64,000 bases of DNA from Moorena sp. SIOASIH (GTDB taxonomy: Bacteria; Cyanobacteriota; Cyanobacteriia; Cyanobacteriales; Coleofasciculaceae), in the NCBI RefSeq assembly GCF_010671925.1, contig NZ_JAAHIH010000006.1, forward strand, positions 744,001 through 808,000. Direction: 5' to 3'. The position numbers and the translations under genes were made by a program. Shown piece after piece: positions 42,833 to 52,640 of the stretch; within the stretch, counting starts at the first letter, position 1, and each line of letters starts with the position of its first letter. A model generated the notes under the pieces. The model made no database searches, was not told the origin of the DNA, and saw nothing but the letters and a program-made list of their open reading frames with translations.

Positions 42833-43522
42833 ATGCAGACTACAGCTTATAGTGAGCTTTTCCCACTATTTAATACAGCTAGCCCAAAAACCTTAGAATG
42901 GTTTGAGTCCATTGCGGTGGAGCATGAGTACCCGACCGACCGAGCTATCATCATGGAAGATGCTTGGGGTAATGCTGTTTACTTTATTGTCTCCGGCTGG
43001 GTTAAAGTGCGACACTTACGCGGTGAAAACGATGTCACACTGGCAATTTTGGGTCGGGGTGACTTTTTTGGTGAAATGGCAATTCTTGATGAATCTCCCC
43101 GCTCAACCGATATCGTTGCCATGTCGAACGTGCGACTACTGACCATTTCTGCACAACGCTTTATTCAAACTCTCTTTAAAGATCCCCAGTTGCACCATCG
43201 CATGTTACAACTGATGGTGCGGCGGTTACGTCAGAGCAATGTCCGGTTACAAAATCGCTATCAACCTCCAGCGGTTAATTTAGTCAATACTCTAGTGGGT
43301 TTGGCAGACAATTACGGTGAAATAACTGAAAAAGGCACAGAAATCTATAACATTTCCTATCAAGACTTAGCTGATATCACAGATATCAGTGTAGAGGATA
43401 CTACCAAAATTATGGAAAAGCTGGAGAGTAAGGGCTGGATTAAGGCTGACCCGGAGCAGCAGACTATGCGCTTGATGAATATCAAGCAGCTAACTCAGCT
43501 GGTCAGACGAGGTAGCTCATAA
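42833..43522 (+). CDS. Crp/Fnr-family transcriptional regulator
   Basis: 229 residues. The N-terminal cyclic-nucleotide-binding fold has the phosphate-binding cassette FFGEMAILDESPRSTDIVA (Glu and Arg-Ser positions that contact cAMP in CRP are kept). The C-terminal winged helix (about 150-225) has ISYQDLADITDISVEDTTKIMEKLESKGWI. It resembles cyanobacterial CRP-type regulators such as SYCRP1, though orthology is not shown. It is a stand-alone gene with a long upstream region and a 34-bp perfect palindrome about 125 bp after its stop. Confidence 0.88.
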   Translation: MQTTAYSELFPLFNTASPKTLEWFESIAVEHEYPTDRAIIMEDAWGNAVYFIVSGWVKVRHLRGENDVTLAILGRGDFFGEMAILDESPRSTDIVAMSNVRLLTISAQRFIQTLFKDPQLHHRMLQLMVRRLRQSNVRLQNRYQPPAVNLVNTLVGLADNYGEITEKGTEIYNISYQDLADITDISVEDTTKIMEKLESKGWIKADPEQQTMRLMNIKQLTQLVRRGSS

Positions 43523-44123
43523 GGCAAGATTAGCTCTAGGTGCTACCTGCGCCACAAGGTAAGCGTGGGCAGTGGGACTAAGGTTCCTCAAACCCACATT
43601 CCTCACTACTCACACTCATTGTGTAGTTCTAAAAGATTACGAATTTTGCCGATTATCTAGCTAGCTAGATAATCGGCAATTCACGGATTACCCTGACTCG
43701 GTAAATCCTCTTCCTACGCCCCACACCGGCTTGCCCCACACTGGTTCACCCTACAGGCTCACCCTAAACTGGACACCCTGTCTAGTTTTGAAGTGGGTTG
43801 TTACCCTGTTACGTTCTAAGGGCTTGGTTAGGAGATTTGGCTGAATTTACCAATATCAGGCTTGATAGATTACTTATCATAAGCTAATATTTCTTCATAA
43901 AGTTAAATAAAACTTAAATTAATTAGCCTACCTACACCTGTATGGTGCTGACTTACTCCCGGGGAATGTAGATAGATTAGGTCTAGCTTCTTCCCAAAAG
44001 CTAAAAACTTTCTGTAAGATAGCAGAATCGGTTTTTATTTGTGATAAGAGCACCGTCTTAAGTTTTGCTAGCTCTCAATCAAGCCAATTTAGCCAATTTA
44101 AAAGATTTTTGGAGGACTATGAT
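43523..44123. other. Intergenic region between regulator and glycosyltransferase
   Basis: Contains the perfect palindrome at 43646-43679 and repeated CACACCGGCTTGCCCC/CACACTGGTTCACCC phrases at about 43720-43770. The A+T-rich portion 43875-43930 is the likely promoter area of the glycosyltransferase gene. No gene seen. Confidence 0.5.
43646..43679. terminator. 34-bp perfect palindrome downstream of the Crp-family gene
   Basis: The left half is TTGCCGATTATCTAGCT and the right half its exact complement, without a loop. As RNA it would form a very stable hairpin. There is no T-run, so it is either an atypical terminator or a protein-binding/cruciform site. Confidence 0.5.
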
Positions 44124-45200
44124 ATGCGGATAGCTCAAGTTTCCCCCTTATGGGAGAGAGTTCCCCCACCAGGCTATGGTGGTATCGAACTAGTTGTGAG
44201 CCAACTCACTGATGAATTAGTTCGCCGTGGTCACGATGTCACCCTATTTGCGTCTGGAGATTCCATCACTATCGCTAAACTAAAGTCTGTGGCTCCTCAG
44301 GCTTTGCGCCTTGACCCTTCGGTAGAGGCACCAATAGTTTACGAACTACTGCAACTGGCTCAGATTGGCGAGGTGGCTGATGAGTTTGACCTAATTCACT
44401 TTCACACAGGGATGATTACCTTTCCGGTGATTGACACGTACAAGACCCCTGTGGTTCATACCATGCATGGTCGCTTTGGCAATGATATTAGCAAGGCTTA
44501 TGCGCGATACAGCCACATACCCCATATTAGCATCAGTAATCATCAGCGGTCATCCGGACCAGAGATGAATTATGTTGCTACCGTTTACAATAGTGTTAAA
44601 ATAGAGGATTATCCGTTCAATCCAAAAGCAGCCGATGACCCCCCCTACTTAGGGTTTTTGGGTCGTTTGTCAAAGGAGAAAGGTCCTCATCATGCGATCA
44701 GAATTGCCCGTGAAACTGGCTGGAACTTGAAAATGGCGGGCAAGGTTGATGTAGTTGACCGGGAATTCTTTGAACAAGAGATTGCTCCCCAAATCGACGG
44801 TAAACAAATTCAATACTTGGGTGAAGTGACCCACGAACAGAAGGTGGAATTATTATCCAAAGCCAGCCTGACCGTCTTTCCGATTATCTGGCCCGAACCT
44901 TTTGGTTTGGTAATGCTTGAGTCAATGTGTGTTGGGACTCCAGTGATTGCCACGAACTTTGGCGCTGTACCGGAGGTGGTGGCCGACAAGAGAACTGGGA
45001 TAATCTGTGCTAATCCTGAGGATATGGACGCTCTCATTCCAGAGGCTCTTAAACTCTCTCGGGAAGAGTGCCGTAAGTATGTGGAAGAGACCTTCAGTGT
45101 TCCCAAGATGGTTGATGGCTATGAAGCGGCTTATCAGAAAGTGCTAGAACAGCATAAGTCAGCTAATGGCATAACCTCAGCCCCTGTAAGTGCAGTATAA
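44124..45200 (+). CDS. Family 4 glycosyltransferase
   Basis: 358 residues from ATG 44124, with GGAGG about 9 nt upstream (MRIAQVSPLWERVPPPGYGG); the TTG-started longer frame overlaps the ribosome site. GT-B fold with GYGGIELVVSQLTDEL near the N-terminus, the hinge FLGRLSKEKGPHHAI and the donor-site motif PFGLVMLESMCVGTPVIAT with EPFGLVMLE. Nucleotide-sugar specificity is unknown. The N-terminal PPxGYGGIE motif fits sucrose- or trehalose-synthase-like and mannosyl GT4 proteins. Flanking genes (GH65-PGM fusion, sucrose synthase) suggest disaccharide metabolism. Confidence 0.88.
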   Translation: MRIAQVSPLWERVPPPGYGGIELVVSQLTDELVRRGHDVTLFASGDSITIAKLKSVAPQALRLDPSVEAPIVYELLQLAQIGEVADEFDLIHFHTGMITFPVIDTYKTPVVHTMHGRFGNDISKAYARYSHIPHISISNHQRSSGPEMNYVATVYNSVKIEDYPFNPKAADDPPYLGFLGRLSKEKGPHHAIRIARETGWNLKMAGKVDVVDREFFEQEIAPQIDGKQIQYLGEVTHEQKVELLSKASLTVFPIIWPEPFGLVMLESMCVGTPVIATNFGAVPEVVADKRTGIICANPEDMDALIPEALKLSREECRKYVEETFSVPKMVDGYEAAYQKVLEQHKSANGITSAPVSAV

Positions 45201-45649
45201 TCGTTGAACTGTTGTGGGGTCTAGGAAGCAATATAGGGGTTTGCATGTAGGTTAATAAGTATAATTATGAATCCAGACTAATAAATAATGACTATTGAAT
45301 AGTTATTGTTATTGTAATTAACTTAAATTCAAACCGGTAGGGGTTGAATGCCAACTGCTCTATTCCCTATTCCCAGGGCGTGCGCTTGACCCGTAATTAA
45401 ATTGGCCACGGGTCGCACCGCTCCCTACTCCCTGCTCCCTAAAAACTGAGAACTATGTACTTAATAAAATCCCAAACCGCTATAAGTCTGACACCATAAC
45501 CCTAAGACGTGAGTGTGTGGATACAAGGACTTCCCAGTTGACACTCACCACTCGCTACTCAGTACTCAGGACTATAACCAAAAAAATATGGCTGGGTGAA
45601 TTAGACTTCACCCAGCCAATTTAGTTCCAAATATTTAGTTCCAAATACC
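45201..45649. other. Intergenic region between convergent genes
   Basis: Contains CTATTCC/CTGCTCC heptamers (45357-45440) around a GTGCGCTTGACCCGTAATTAAATTG mosaic unit, and the terminator of the GH65 gene at 45581-45618. No gene. Confidence 0.6.
45581..45618 (-). terminator. Rho-independent terminator of the GH65-PGM gene
   Basis: Twelve-bp perfect stem TGGCTGGGTGAA (45589-45600) / TTCACCCAGCCA (45607-45618) with loop TTAGAC. On the minus strand it is followed by TATTTTTTTGG. It lies 32 bp after the stop of the minus-strand gene. Confidence 0.88.
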
Positions 45650-48631
45650 CTAACAAGGAATTAAACGATTCCCTGCTAATTGTTTGTGGAGGTTGCTCCA
45701 ATGTACGCCTTCGAGACTGGGTAACACGAGGTGAGCTGCTCCAACTCGTTCAACTGGACCAAGTCCCACAGCCCACATACCAGCAGCTAGAGCGGCTTCG
45801 ACACCAGATCCGGCATCTTCTACTACTACACAATAAGCTGGTTCCAATCCCAACTGCTGTGCTGCGTGCAAGAACAGATCTGGTGCAGGCTTAGAGCGGG
45901 TGACACTGTAGCCGTCAGAAATTGAATCAATGCGATCGCTAATACCCAATCGTTGCATAACTTCCTTGGCATTTTTGCTACCGGAGCCAATCGCAACTTT
46001 GATACCAGCTTCCTTGAGTTCAGTCAATAACTCTAGGGCTCCAGGTAGTAAGTCAGCCTTAGAGATGTTCTTGATCAGTTCCAGATAGAACTTGTTTTTG
46101 CGATCCATCATCTCTTGGATTTGGTCTTCTGTGGCTGAGCGACCGTTCAGAAGTGCCATCAGGGACTCTCGACGTGAAAGGCCCCGCAGTGCTTCGTTGG
46201 CCTCGCGATTAAAGGGAATACCCTCTTCATCGGCTAGTTTTTGCCAAGCTTGGTAATGATATTCTGCGGTATCAGTGATTACGCCATCTAAGTCAAAAAT
46301 CACACCCTGGATTTGAGCTGGAGAGCCGGGGGGTCGAGAACTTGGGGAGATGGTAGCCTCAGATTGTGCTGTTTGAGTACTGGTTTCTGGATTGAGATCA
46401 AACTCGTACTTCTTTCCACGCCATTGCAGCTTAAACTTCAGACGTGTCCAGCCCGGTAGGAAGTGGGGAATAGCAACAGGTCCGTTGTCTGTGAACTTGA
46501 TCCCAGCGCATCCAAAGATTATAGCTTGCCATACACCACCACCGGAAGCACCATGAATTCCTTCATGAGCGTTACGCCGCACATTTTCTAGGTCTACCAT
46601 CGCTGCGCGCATAAAGTGTACATAAGCTTCCTCGGTCTTTCCTAATTCACAGGCGAGGATGGCGTGAACCGCAGGACCGAGGGACGAACCATAGGTGTGA
46701 TCGGTGCGAGGAGAATAGTAGTCCCAACTTCGTTGCAAAATTTCCCGGTATTTCTCTGGATCAGAGGTTACGCCGTACTGCTCCCGCATCAGGTATAGCA
46801 ACATCAAGACATCTGGCTGCTTGAGTACTTGCTTTTTACTTGCTCCCTCAATGCCAAGGATAGCCTGCATGGAACGGGTACGTGGCTCGTAATCTTCCAG
46901 GTTGATGTCTTCAATTTGGAAGAACCCCTCACACTGTTCGATTAAGTCCCTTTCATGGTCATAGGGTATCCACATCCGACGGATGATTTCAGACCACAGA
47001 CTAACTCGGCTTGGGGTTAGCTCCAGTGATTCTTCCAGTTCTTTAGCTTTCTGTGGATGTTCCCGACGCAACCAGTCTAGGACGAACTGAGCAGTCTCTA
47101 GGTGCCATTGAACCATGCGGTTGGTGAAGGCATTGTTGTCTACCCCTTCGTGGTATTCGTCCGGACCAATCACATCCCGGAGTTCATAGCGTTCCCGTTT
47201 ACCATTCCACTCAACCCGAGTTCCCCAGAATACCGCTGTATCTAGGATAATCTCAGCACCGTAGCGTACCACCCAGTCATCATCACCGGTAGCCTGCCAA
47301 TATTTCCAAATACCATAGACTACATCAGTAGTGATGTGGAGTTCGCGATCGCCACACCAAATTCGGATTGGGTCTCCATCCTTCTCAGCGGAGAGAACCC
47401 AGCGAGGGGTTACTTCGTCACCGGTGTCAGCACTTTCCCAGGCGTAAACGGCTCCCGGATAGCCCTGAAGCTTAGCTTTACGCCTTGCCCCAGGTAAAGT
47501 ATGGTAACGGTAGGTCAGCAAATTCCTGGCAATCTGGGGCTGAGTTAATATCATCAGGGGCAGCATAAAAATTTCTGTGTCCCAGAAAACGTGACCCCGA
47601 TAGCCAAAACCAGAAAGGGTTTTAGCGGGAATATTCACCCGGTCATCATGACGGGGGGCACAAATGAACAATTGGAACAAATTGTAGCGTATAGCAATCT
47701 GAGCGTTGAGGTCCCCTTCAATGACAACATCGCTATCTTGCCAAATCTTATCCCAAGCTGCCTCATGTCGAGAGAATAGGGTGAGATAATCCGGTTGGTT
47801 GACCAGGTGTTCCTGGGCTACCTTTTCTGGGGTTTCGGTGTCCCGGGATGTGAACACACTAATCACTTTATCTAGGGTCACGAGCTGGCCTGAGCGCACT
47901 TGTAAGGTAGTGGCTAAGGTGGGGTGACCTTCACAGCCCTTTAGCTGTATTTGGGCATCATCAACACCACTGACACTGACTCGGGAAGCCATACCCAGTT
48001 CGATCGCAGTATGACGGGTGCGAACGTGTAACCAGATACTTCCTTCGGATGTCTGGTTAGTTCCAGTTGAAATCTGACCCTGTTTCAACCATTCCCAGTG
48101 GAGCACCCCTTGGTTATCTGGGTAACCATTGATGCTGGCTTGAATTTCGATTGCCCCATCGAAATCCACCGGAGTGATTTGACAGCGAAGGGCTAATACA
48201 TGGTCATCAGCCATACTGGCAAAACGCTCGATATGGATATCGATAGTCTTACCACCAGGAGTACGCCAACGCACATCACGAGTTAGCTTGCCTCGATGCA
48301 GGTCAAGTTGACGTTCGTAGTGCAAGATCTCGCCTTGATCAAGACGAAAGCGTTCACCTTCTACCACTATCACTATAGGTAGCCAATCAGGACAATTAGC
48401 CAGTTCAGTATAGACAACTGGCACATCGTCGTAGACACCATTAATCAATGTCATTGGCCATGCAGCGTGATACCCTTCCTCAAAGCTACCTCGGGTACTG
48501 AGGTAACCATTGCCAATGGTAAAAACGGTTTCCTTGTAGTGCAATTGAGTCGGATCAAACTTGGTCTCAGTTACTGTCCAGTCGCTGTAGATGTGGTTAG
48601 AGCTAGATGGGGACGATACTTTGGCATCCAT
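45650..48631 (-). CDS. GH65 disaccharide phosphorylase fused to beta-phosphoglucomutase
   Basis: 993 residues in two enzymes. Residues about 15-750 are a GH65 phosphorylase: VFTIGNGYLSTRGSFEEGYH, GFGYRGHVFWDTEIFMLPL and the acid residue Glu about 491 in DVIGPDEYHEGVDNNAFTNR. Residues about 770-985 are a HAD-type beta-phosphoglucomutase: GVIFDLDGVITDTAEYHY (nucleophile and acid Asp pair), GSGSKNAKE, SKPAPDLFL and VVEDAGSGVEAA. The product of the first half, beta-glucose 1-phosphate, is the substrate of the second. The substrate may be maltose, trehalose or kojibiose. It lies convergent to the GT4 gene and upstream of nothing co-directed within 900 bp. Confidence 0.92.
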   Translation of the reverse strand: MDAKVSSPSSSNHIYSDWTVTETKFDPTQLHYKETVFTIGNGYLSTRGSFEEGYHAAWPMTLINGVYDDVPVVYTELANCPDWLPIVIVVEGERFRLDQGEILHYERQLDLHRGKLTRDVRWRTPGGKTIDIHIERFASMADDHVLALRCQITPVDFDGAIEIQASINGYPDNQGVLHWEWLKQGQISTGTNQTSEGSIWLHVRTRHTAIELGMASRVSVSGVDDAQIQLKGCEGHPTLATTLQVRSGQLVTLDKVISVFTSRDTETPEKVAQEHLVNQPDYLTLFSRHEAAWDKIWQDSDVVIEGDLNAQIAIRYNLFQLFICAPRHDDRVNIPAKTLSGFGYRGHVFWDTEIFMLPLMILTQPQIARNLLTYRYHTLPGARRKAKLQGYPGAVYAWESADTGDEVTPRWVLSAEKDGDPIRIWCGDRELHITTDVVYGIWKYWQATGDDDWVVRYGAEIILDTAVFWGTRVEWNGKRERYELRDVIGPDEYHEGVDNNAFTNRMVQWHLETAQFVLDWLRREHPQKAKELEESLELTPSRVSLWSEIIRRMWIPYDHERDLIEQCEGFFQIEDINLEDYEPRTRSMQAILGIEGASKKQVLKQPDVLMLLYLMREQYGVTSDPEKYREILQRSWDYYSPRTDHTYGSSLGPAVHAILACELGKTEEAYVHFMRAAMVDLENVRRNAHEGIHGASGGGVWQAIIFGCAGIKFTDNGPVAIPHFLPGWTRLKFKLQWRGKKYEFDLNPETSTQTAQSEATISPSSRPPGSPAQIQGVIFDLDGVITDTAEYHYQAWQKLADEEGIPFNREANEALRGLSRRESLMALLNGRSATEDQIQEMMDRKNKFYLELIKNISKADLLPGALELLTELKEAGIKVAIGSGSKNAKEVMQRLGISDRIDSISDGYSVTRSKPAPDLFLHAAQQLGLEPAYCVVVEDAGSGVEAALAAGMWAVGLGPVERVGAAHLVLPSLEGVHWSNLHKQLAGNRLIPC

Positions 48632-49566
48632 AGTTAGTCGTTAGTGTTGCTGTGGTGGGTGGTTCCTTGAGTGAGGTCAAACGCTTCCCTTCGCTTGTGG
48701 GGTATAGGGTGTAGGGTAATGGGAGTGGGAGAGAGGGGTGATGGGGGTGTGAACAGAAGATGGCACAACGCCACCCTTGAAACTCGGATCACTAACACCA
48801 GATTTTACCCATACCCCATACCCAACAATCTAAACCCCTGCTGTCAAGGGAAGGCTACTAGCAATTAATTGAAATAGTTATTGGCTCAGGCAGATTGCCC
48901 ATAATTAGTGAATTCACTAATAATTATGCGATTTCCGCATTAACTGACCCATGAACAAATCTTTGGTTAGCTGTTGGTAGCCGACATCGGAGGATGAGTT
49001 TAGGTCAGTTAACGATAGGAAGCTTAATAACTAGTAATTTCTATAACTAGTAATTTCTAGAATCAGCCTCCATCGTTCCATGAGTTTTCTACAACTCCGA
49101 TTAGGAGTAACGTTTGTCGGACTTCGTTCCCCTCCCGCGAACGGCAGCGATGCAGAGGTGCGACCCGTGGCGAATTAAATTCGCCTACGGAAAACGCACC
49201 ATTACGGTTTTGGCGGTTTCCCCCATGAGCGACTGCATCAAGACAATGTTGTAAAGGCTTGTGGGGCTAGCAGCACATTTTTCCCTCACATTAACTACTA
49301 GGGACAGGGCTACGAGCTGGCGGTCATTCGTAGGTGTCGTAACCATTACAACCAGCGGACTAATGTCCATCGCGGTGCATCTTAGCTAGGAAATTCCCGA
49401 TTAACCGGAAACTACCAGGGAATTAACTAAGAGTGAGTTCTTATTAGCTTAAAATCAGTATAATTTGAATGGTTTTAAGCATTACTTTAGAAACAGTCAG
49501 GGGAACGATTCAGTTGTGATCCTTTCAGCTCTCCCTCCTCACTTTTTTATAGCCCATAATCTCTGA
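48632..49566. other. Intergenic region between sucrose synthase and the GH65-PGM gene
   Basis: No gene supported. It contains the palindrome ATTAGTGAATTCACTAAT (48904-48921), a tandem ATAACTAGTAATTTCT pair (about 49028-49060) and a GATGCAGAGGTGCGACCCGTGG.../...GAGCGACTGCATC mosaic (49150-49245). The GH65 promoter is expected in 48640-48950 and the palindrome there may be an operator. The sucrose synthase 3' end has no clear terminator. Confidence 0.5.
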
Positions 49567-51987
49567 TTAACGCGAGCTATGCTCGGCTAGTAACTTTGCC
49601 GCTCTGGGTTTGTAAATCAGATAGAACAAAGCTTCTAGGTAGCGCAGCAAAGCTTCTCGGCTTTCTTTAGAGGTTTCGCTCCAGAATCCGTAAATTTTTG
49701 CGAGTGAGAGCAGCTGCTTGGTATGCAACTGCCAATTGTATTTATCCCGAACTCGCTTAATACCTGCTTGAGAAATTTTCTGCCAGTAGTCAGAGGTGTG
49801 TTCGCACTTCGAGATAAATTGCTGAATTTTTTCGGCAGTCCCTTGCAAGTCTGTGGGGTTAATGAGAAACCCATTGTCGCCGTTTTGAATAATCTCTGAT
49901 GGTCCACCAAATTGAGTGGCAAATGTTGGTAAACCGGAGATCATGGCTTCTAAAACCGTGAGACCAAAGGCTTCAAAGCGAGCAGGATGGACTAAAATTC
50001 CTCCCAAATCAGCAATCACTCGGTAGGATTCACCGATATCGGGGGTGGTCAGACGTAGTCCAATCCATCGAATTTTGCCTTGAAGATGGTATTGCTCAAT
50101 TAGCTGGTATAGCTTCTCGATTTCCCCTTTCTCTTCTGGATCAGTGGCGTCCTCAACCCTGACATGGCTAGTGATTAAAATTAGGTTGCACTGTTCCTGA
50201 AGTTCTTTTGAACTGGCAAAGCATTCCACTAAGCCACTCAGATTCTTAATTGAGGTTAGGGGCGCAATGCTGAGAATCGGGCGCTGGTTAGGACTGTTGA
50301 GATAGCCGACAATTTCGGGGTCTTCCTTGGTCAACAGCAAGTCTTTAACCCGTTCACTGTCGTCGTCAATCCGGTCTGATGTCTGGGTGTAGGGAAAGAA
50401 AATGTTTTCGTTGACCCCTGGTGGTACCACATTAAATTTGGGGCTGAATAACTCAATCCCATTCACCACATGATACAGTTCGGGCATACTGAAAGACTTG
50501 TAAGACTCGTAGTAGCCTACACTGTTTGGTGTTCCCACAAGCTCCTCATAGGTACTGGTCAGAATGAAATCCGCTGAATTCATCGCAATTAAATCAGCGG
50601 TGAATTGTATGGAGAAGTTGTATTGGGACTCAAAGTCTTTCCAGTAGAGGTCACTAAACAGATATTTAGGCTTTTCCATGGTGTGAGCAATACTGCCATG
50701 GATAGCGTTTAGGCGTCGAGCTAGCAGAAACGCAACTAAACTCCCATCGGAATAGTTTCCGATAATTAAGTCTGGACGACCCTGGAATTCTTCTAGCAGG
50801 GCTTTTTCTGAATCTAAGGCAAAGGATTCGAGATAGGGCCAGATCTCAAATTTGGAAATCCAGTTGTCGGTGACGTTTGGGTTAAATTCCTGGAAAGGAA
50901 CCCGCAAAATCCAACCGTTGCTGGTGCCTTGGATTTTTTCTAGGCGTAGATTGCACTGGGTACCTTCACAGTTGGGAATTAGGCGAGTCAGAACGATCAC
51001 CTTTGGTTCGACACCCAGAACGTCAAGACCTGAGAGTTTAATATTGTTTTGGATTGTTTGTTCCAGGCTACTGGCTTGGTCGATGACGTATGCCACTTGA
51101 CCAGCGGTTTCGGGAAGACCCAAGACTCCTTCTTGACCAACCCAGCCATGAACGGAGACCAGAACAACCCGAAAGATTAGGGGAATACGAGAAATAAAGG
51201 CTTCGAGTACTGCATGATCAGGAGCGTCCATTAACCGCTCAAGCAGTTCTAGGGTTTCGCGCACTCGACCAGCAGTGTTACCCCAACCTGCTTCAAAACC
51301 AAGAACTTGAAGCTCGAAGCGAAACTTTTCATAGGGGGTGTGAGCTGGTAGCTCTCCCACTAATGTTAGTGCTTGCTTAACCTTTTCAAAGAGTTGGGTA
51401 GTTGAGTCAATCCGGTTATTGAGCAGTAATGGTGTGTGGTCGTAGTGGTGCGCTTGTAAGTTTTTCAACAGCTCCTCTAGCCACTGCTCAGAGTCAGCAA
51501 ATAATTGGCTAGATAGGTAACGGTTAAGAAACTCCAGCCCATTGCCAATCTTTCTCGGGTCACGAATTGTAGGAGTATTTTTGTAAAACGGACCAACATC
51601 AATTTCTAGCAGACCCCCTTTTTCTGGGAAGTAGCGCTTAACCCAGCGATCGCGTAAGCTTAGTAACTCCTCCACTGGCATTGGTTCAAAACTGGTCAAA
51701 TCCGCTGCCAGCCGATAGATTTCTTGAGAAGCAACCCTTGTCCGCAAGAGAAGCCAAAGGTTTTTCTCTTCCAGAATAATTTCGTGGGTATAGTTCAGTA
51801 GTTCGGCGATAGAGGAAGTTCTTTTAAAGTAAGCAGGCTTGTCATGAGTAGTGCAGTAATTATCAAACGCTTGCAGAATCTGATTCCTTAGAAAGTACCG
51901 CTCTTGTTCAGATCGCAGTTGACTGATAAACTGACGCAAATCAGCTTTCTCGTTACTTTGGAGAACAGCTCGTAACAAACTAGACAT
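49567..51987 (-). CDS. susA: Sucrose synthase
   Basis: 806 residues, normal for the family. It reversibly converts sucrose plus NDP to NDP-glucose and fructose, mainly sucrose breakdown in cyanobacteria. N-terminal region as in plant/cyanobacterial SuSy (FPEKGGLLEIDVGPFY), central VVLVSVHGWVGQEGVLGLPETAGQVAYV, LIPNCEGTQCNLRLEKIQGT, YFSDLYWK-type segment LFSDLYWKDFESQYNFSIQF and the C-terminal GT4 donor motif PARFEAFGLTVLEAMISGLP. The catalytic residues of the GT-B core appear intact. Products feed glycogen via ADP-glucose or respiration. The debranching-like gene lies upstream on the same strand. Confidence 0.95.
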   Translation of the reverse strand: MSSLLRAVLQSNEKADLRQFISQLRSEQERYFLRNQILQAFDNYCTTHDKPAYFKRTSSIAELLNYTHEIILEEKNLWLLLRTRVASQEIYRLAADLTSFEPMPVEELLSLRDRWVKRYFPEKGGLLEIDVGPFYKNTPTIRDPRKIGNGLEFLNRYLSSQLFADSEQWLEELLKNLQAHHYDHTPLLLNNRIDSTTQLFEKVKQALTLVGELPAHTPYEKFRFELQVLGFEAGWGNTAGRVRETLELLERLMDAPDHAVLEAFISRIPLIFRVVLVSVHGWVGQEGVLGLPETAGQVAYVIDQASSLEQTIQNNIKLSGLDVLGVEPKVIVLTRLIPNCEGTQCNLRLEKIQGTSNGWILRVPFQEFNPNVTDNWISKFEIWPYLESFALDSEKALLEEFQGRPDLIIGNYSDGSLVAFLLARRLNAIHGSIAHTMEKPKYLFSDLYWKDFESQYNFSIQFTADLIAMNSADFILTSTYEELVGTPNSVGYYESYKSFSMPELYHVVNGIELFSPKFNVVPPGVNENIFFPYTQTSDRIDDDSERVKDLLLTKEDPEIVGYLNSPNQRPILSIAPLTSIKNLSGLVECFASSKELQEQCNLILITSHVRVEDATDPEEKGEIEKLYQLIEQYHLQGKIRWIGLRLTTPDIGESYRVIADLGGILVHPARFEAFGLTVLEAMISGLPTFATQFGGPSEIIQNGDNGFLINPTDLQGTAEKIQQFISKCEHTSDYWQKISQAGIKRVRDKYNWQLHTKQLLSLAKIYGFWSETSKESREALLRYLEALFYLIYKPRAAKLLAEHSSR

Positions 51988-52640
51988 AGTAACTTAGCGT
52001 GTCTTGTCCATGGTGGGTCTGTAACCTACTCTTGCTCTAGCCCTTGGCTAGCAGGGAGTAGGATTGTCGTGGGAGATTGGCTCACTCCTTGGGATCTTCT
52101 GGCAGTGGGGCAATAGCTTACCCCACTATCTTTTTGAGGTGCGCTTGACCCATGAAGAATTAAATTCGCCACGGGTCGCACCTTTTGAATTAGGGCGGGG
52201 TGTGCCAAGCTTTAAGTAAGCAACCGCCATATTTACATGATTCCCCTAGATCGACAAGGCAGTTGGAAAATACATGGAAACAATTAAGCTTTGAATTGTG
52301 ATTAAAATTTCCTTAGGTGCGCTTGACCCATGAAGAATTAAATTCGCTATAGGTGCGCGCCTCCAAGGCCGTGAGGGATTGCTCACGGCCTTGGGTCGCA
52401 CCTTCGGGTCACACCTGCCGATACCCCACCTACACTCAAACACCCTGAACAATAGGTTTAAACTCCTACGCACTAATGGTCACGACAGTTTGCCGATCAT
52501 CGGAACTCGGCAAGTATAAAGGAAGTGCGTGGGAGCTCAGCGCTCAGTGGTAAGGGTCAATTCTATGAAAGCCTTACCTCTGTCACCCCGGACAAATTTA
52601 TAGCGCTATGCTTTGTCTTTTCCCTTTGCTATTAACTGGA
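51988..52640. repeat. Intergenic mosaic of dispersed units
   Basis: Two mosaic segments of the GGTGCGCTTGACCCATGAAG type, at about 52136-52185 and 52316-52430. The second has GGCCGTGAG/CTCACGGCC hairpin DNA. GCGGGGTGTGCC (52196) and CGATCATCGG (52494) are other small features. No gene seen. It separates the debranching enzyme (upstream, minus strand) from sucrose synthase by 650 bp, so co-transcription is uncertain. Confidence 0.6.
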
